A DNA stretch of 64,000 nt from Medakamo hakoo (taxonomy: Eukaryota > Chlorophyta > Trebouxiophyceae > Coccomyxaceae). This document shows, in pieces, positions 62,401 to 64,000 of the stretch. The notes under the pieces were generated by a model. The model had not been told where the DNA came from. It did no database searches and was given only the letters and a program-made list of their open reading frames with translations. Both the position numbers and the translations under genes were made by a program. Numbering within the stretch: position 1 is the stretch's first letter; the number at the start of each line of letters is the position of its first letter. The stretch covers positions 62,001 through 126,000 of the forward strand of contig CP089452.1 in NCBI GenBank assembly GCA_026636295.1, given 5' to 3'.

Positions 62401-63334
62401 CCGCCGCCGCGCCGCCGGCCCCGTCCGCCCTGTCCGACCGCTTGCATGGTCTGCTAGCCTCCCGCTTGGCCAAGCTCAAACCGGCTGGGCCGGCTGTGCT
62501 GGAGGCCGTCCGTGCGGTGGGCGCGAAGGAGGCGGCGGACGACGAGGGGGGGCCTCCCCAGCCGGCGCAGAGGCCGCCGGCCGGGCGGCCTTCGCCGCCG
62601 CCCTGACGACTGCCCGCAGCCTGACCATGCGCGGGCGTGGGCCCCGGGCGCCCGGCGCGGGAGCGGGCGCGCTCCTCTTCCTCGTCCGGGCGGGCCTGCG
62701 GTCGGGCGACGGGCAGTTGGAGGCGGCGGCGGTCGACGCCGTCCGTGCCGTGGCCGCCGACTTCGTGGCCGCGCCCAAAAAAGCGCGGACGCGGCGCGCC
62801 ACGCTCGCTGCCCTGGCGGGGGCGGGTGGGCCGGCCTCTGCTGCGGGCGCCGCGGCGGTGGCGGCGGGCCTGGCGGCGGGACTGGGCGGCGGCGGCGGTG
62901 GGAAAGCGCCGGGCGACTGCGCGCTCGCGGAAGCGGCCGCGGCCGCGGCCGACGCCCTGGCCGCCGCGGCGGCCGCGTCGTCCGCCGACCCTGCCCGGTC
63001 AGCCACGACAGCAGCGGACGCCGGCGTCGTCCTGGCCACCGCCGCGCGCGGATCCTACTCCAAGGCCGGCCGGGCGGCGGCGGCCGCGGCGGGCGTGGAG
63101 GCCGGCGCGAGGGCGCTCTCCCGGCTGGGCCCGCCCGCCGACGCGCCGCGGTCGGCCCTTTTGTCCGCCGTGCAGGCGGCTCGGTCGGGCGGGGAAAACG
63201 GTGCAGCCCTGTTGGCGCCCAAAGCGGACCGGGCCCTGGCACGCGCGGAAGCGCTGCTGGACGGAGGCGGTCGCCAGAGGGAAGGCGGTGGGGGTGGCGG
63301 CGGTGGGCCGCCACCGAAAAAGGCGAAACAGTGA
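59442..63334 (+). CDS. POL5: POL5/MYBBP1A-type nucleolar protein (DNA polymerase phi family)
   Basis: Exons 59442-59645, 59784-62511 and 62562-63334 give 1234 aa. Exon 1 ends FMQTFWDLATVEE and exon 2 continues APRLAAASRLVASVQ...DLLPYTLKRLTRGLGSGRGAARQGFAAALAAVV, the diagnostic POL5/MYBBP1A start. HEAT-like Ala/Leu helices follow. An acidic stretch, EDEGESGPEEESDGEEDSGD, and DSDLDDDAMFAMDGALAAVL mark the central region, and the C terminus ends basic (PPPKKAKQ). These proteins act in rRNA transcription and ribosome biogenesis in the nucleolus. The last intron, 62512-62561, is only 50 nt; I placed it because the frame changes between 62511 and 62562 and it has GTGCGG and CCCAG borders. Expected length for the family is 1000-1330. 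Confidence 0.85.
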
Positions 63335-63506
63335 GTGTTGTGTTTGTGTTTTTAATCAATACCGGCGCATTACAATTGTTTAACAAGGCAGGCTCTCCGC
63401 ACGACGAGCACGGAACCGCGGCAACGGTGGGTGCGCGGCAGGTGCGCGGCAGGTGCCGTTTTCTCTAACTCAAAAGCAAAAAAAAAACTCTCGTTTCCAT
63501 TTTTTA

Positions 63507-63598
63507 TCACCGGCTCGACGCCGGGCCGGTCGCATTCGCCGGCGCCGGTTCTGGCGCAGGAGCGGCGGCCGGAGCTGCCGACACGGTTTCGTTGGTAG

Positions 63599-63631
<33 letters not shown>

Positions 63632-64000
63632 TCTCATTGCTGGTGGCGTTGTTGGTGGCAGGCGGCGGCGGCGCGGCCGCGGCCGCGGCCGCAGCCTGAG
63701 CCGCCAGCAGCGCCTGCCCGCTGACCAAATCCACGCACACGACCGCGCCGTCGGGGAGGGGCACGTCCGGCGACCCGGGCGCGTACGCATTCAACGCGCG
63801 CAGGGCGGCGAGCGTGCCGTTGTGGCCGGGGGACGTGGGCGGCGACCCGGGCGGCGCGCTCCCAAACACGGCGCCCGCCCCCCCGCACGGCGGCTCGCCC
63901 ACCAGCGCCGCCGGCGTCGTCCCGCCGTCCGCGTACCGGATGTCGGCCCTGGGGCAGCCGGGCGGGGGGCCGCGCACGCCCGGCACGCCGCCGTCGTCGG
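63507..64000 (-). CDS. C-terminal part of a hypothetical Ala/Pro-rich protein (runs off the edge)
   Basis: The frame is open from the right edge to TGA or an equivalent stop at 63507-63509, about 164 codons. Visible are GVPGVRGPPPGCPRADIRYA, GGTTPAALVGEPPCGGAGAV, GTLAALRALNAYAPGSPDVP, DGAVVCVDLVSGQALLAAQ and a tail of Ala/Pro with several N-x-T sequons (NAT, NET). The sequons and Cys pairs suggest a secreted or surface protein, but the 5' part is missing and no domain can be named. It converges on POL5 with a 172-bp spacer. Confidence 0.5.

Noticed and set aside
1-64000. CRISPR arrays, insertion sequences, LTR or other retroelements
   Set aside because: No spaced repeats, transposase, reverse transcriptase, integrase or capsid motifs were seen in any frame.

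Overview
This is a gene-dense stretch of nuclear DNA from a photosynthetic eukaryote, most likely a green alga. The evidence is very high GC (about 70 % by eye), almost only G or C at third codon positions, and spliceosomal introns. Two apparent plastid proteins (a TLP18.3-type TPM protein and an ELIP-like chlorophyll-binding protein) sit beside a carotenoid-isomerase-like enzyme and purely eukaryotic genes (MED14, MED15, SS18/GIF, SPT4, NSE1, CWF19L2, cytosolic IleRS, POL5). A haptophyte or other GC-rich alga cannot be excluded. I see no CRISPR array, rRNA, retroelement or intact transposon. TAA, TAG and TGA are all used as stops.

I resolved 33 protein-coding loci, one tRNA and one large inverted repeat. 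For 22 genes I placed 39 introns by hand; in each the exon phases close and the summed CDS is a multiple of three. 35 of the 39 donors start GTG (15 GTGAG, 15 GTGCG), and introns often carry TG, CA, C or A tracts.

Layout. 1-7.9 kb (minus): two orphan membrane proteins, NADH-cytochrome b5 reductase, an orphan 299-aa protein, a RUS (DUF647) protein. 8-13.3 kb: NSE1 (plus), a low-complexity stretch without clear genes, and a WD40 protein with a plastid-like leader (minus). 13.4-20.4 kb: TLP18.3-like (plus), SPT4 (minus), ELIP-like (minus), mL45-like (plus), a four-helix membrane protein (minus). 20.5-29.7 kb: MED15 (minus), diacylglycerol lipase (plus), SDR (minus), YnfA-family protein (plus), an orphan (minus). 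30-38 kb: aquaporin, fasciclin protein and CWF19L2 (all minus). 38.3-39.9 kb: intron-containing tRNA-His whose 3' half lies in a 1.4-kb inverted duplication. 40-50.4 kb: mucin-like surface protein (plus), organellar uS15 (minus), CRTISO-like (plus), tubulin-tyrosine-ligase family (minus), GNAT (plus), SURF1 (minus), MFS transporter (plus). 50.5-64 kb: MED14 and SS18/GIF (minus), IleRS and POL5 (plus), and the C-terminal part of a gene that runs off the right edge (minus).

No operon logic applies. The strongest organising feature is head-to-head pairing: nine divergent gene pairs are separated by only 155-483 bp between start codons, so shared promoters are likely. Functional themes that recur are RNA polymerase II transcription (MED14, MED15, SPT4, SS18), organelle biogenesis (mL45, uS15, SURF1, RUS) and photoprotection or carotenoid metabolism (TLP18.3, ELIP-like, CRTISO-like).
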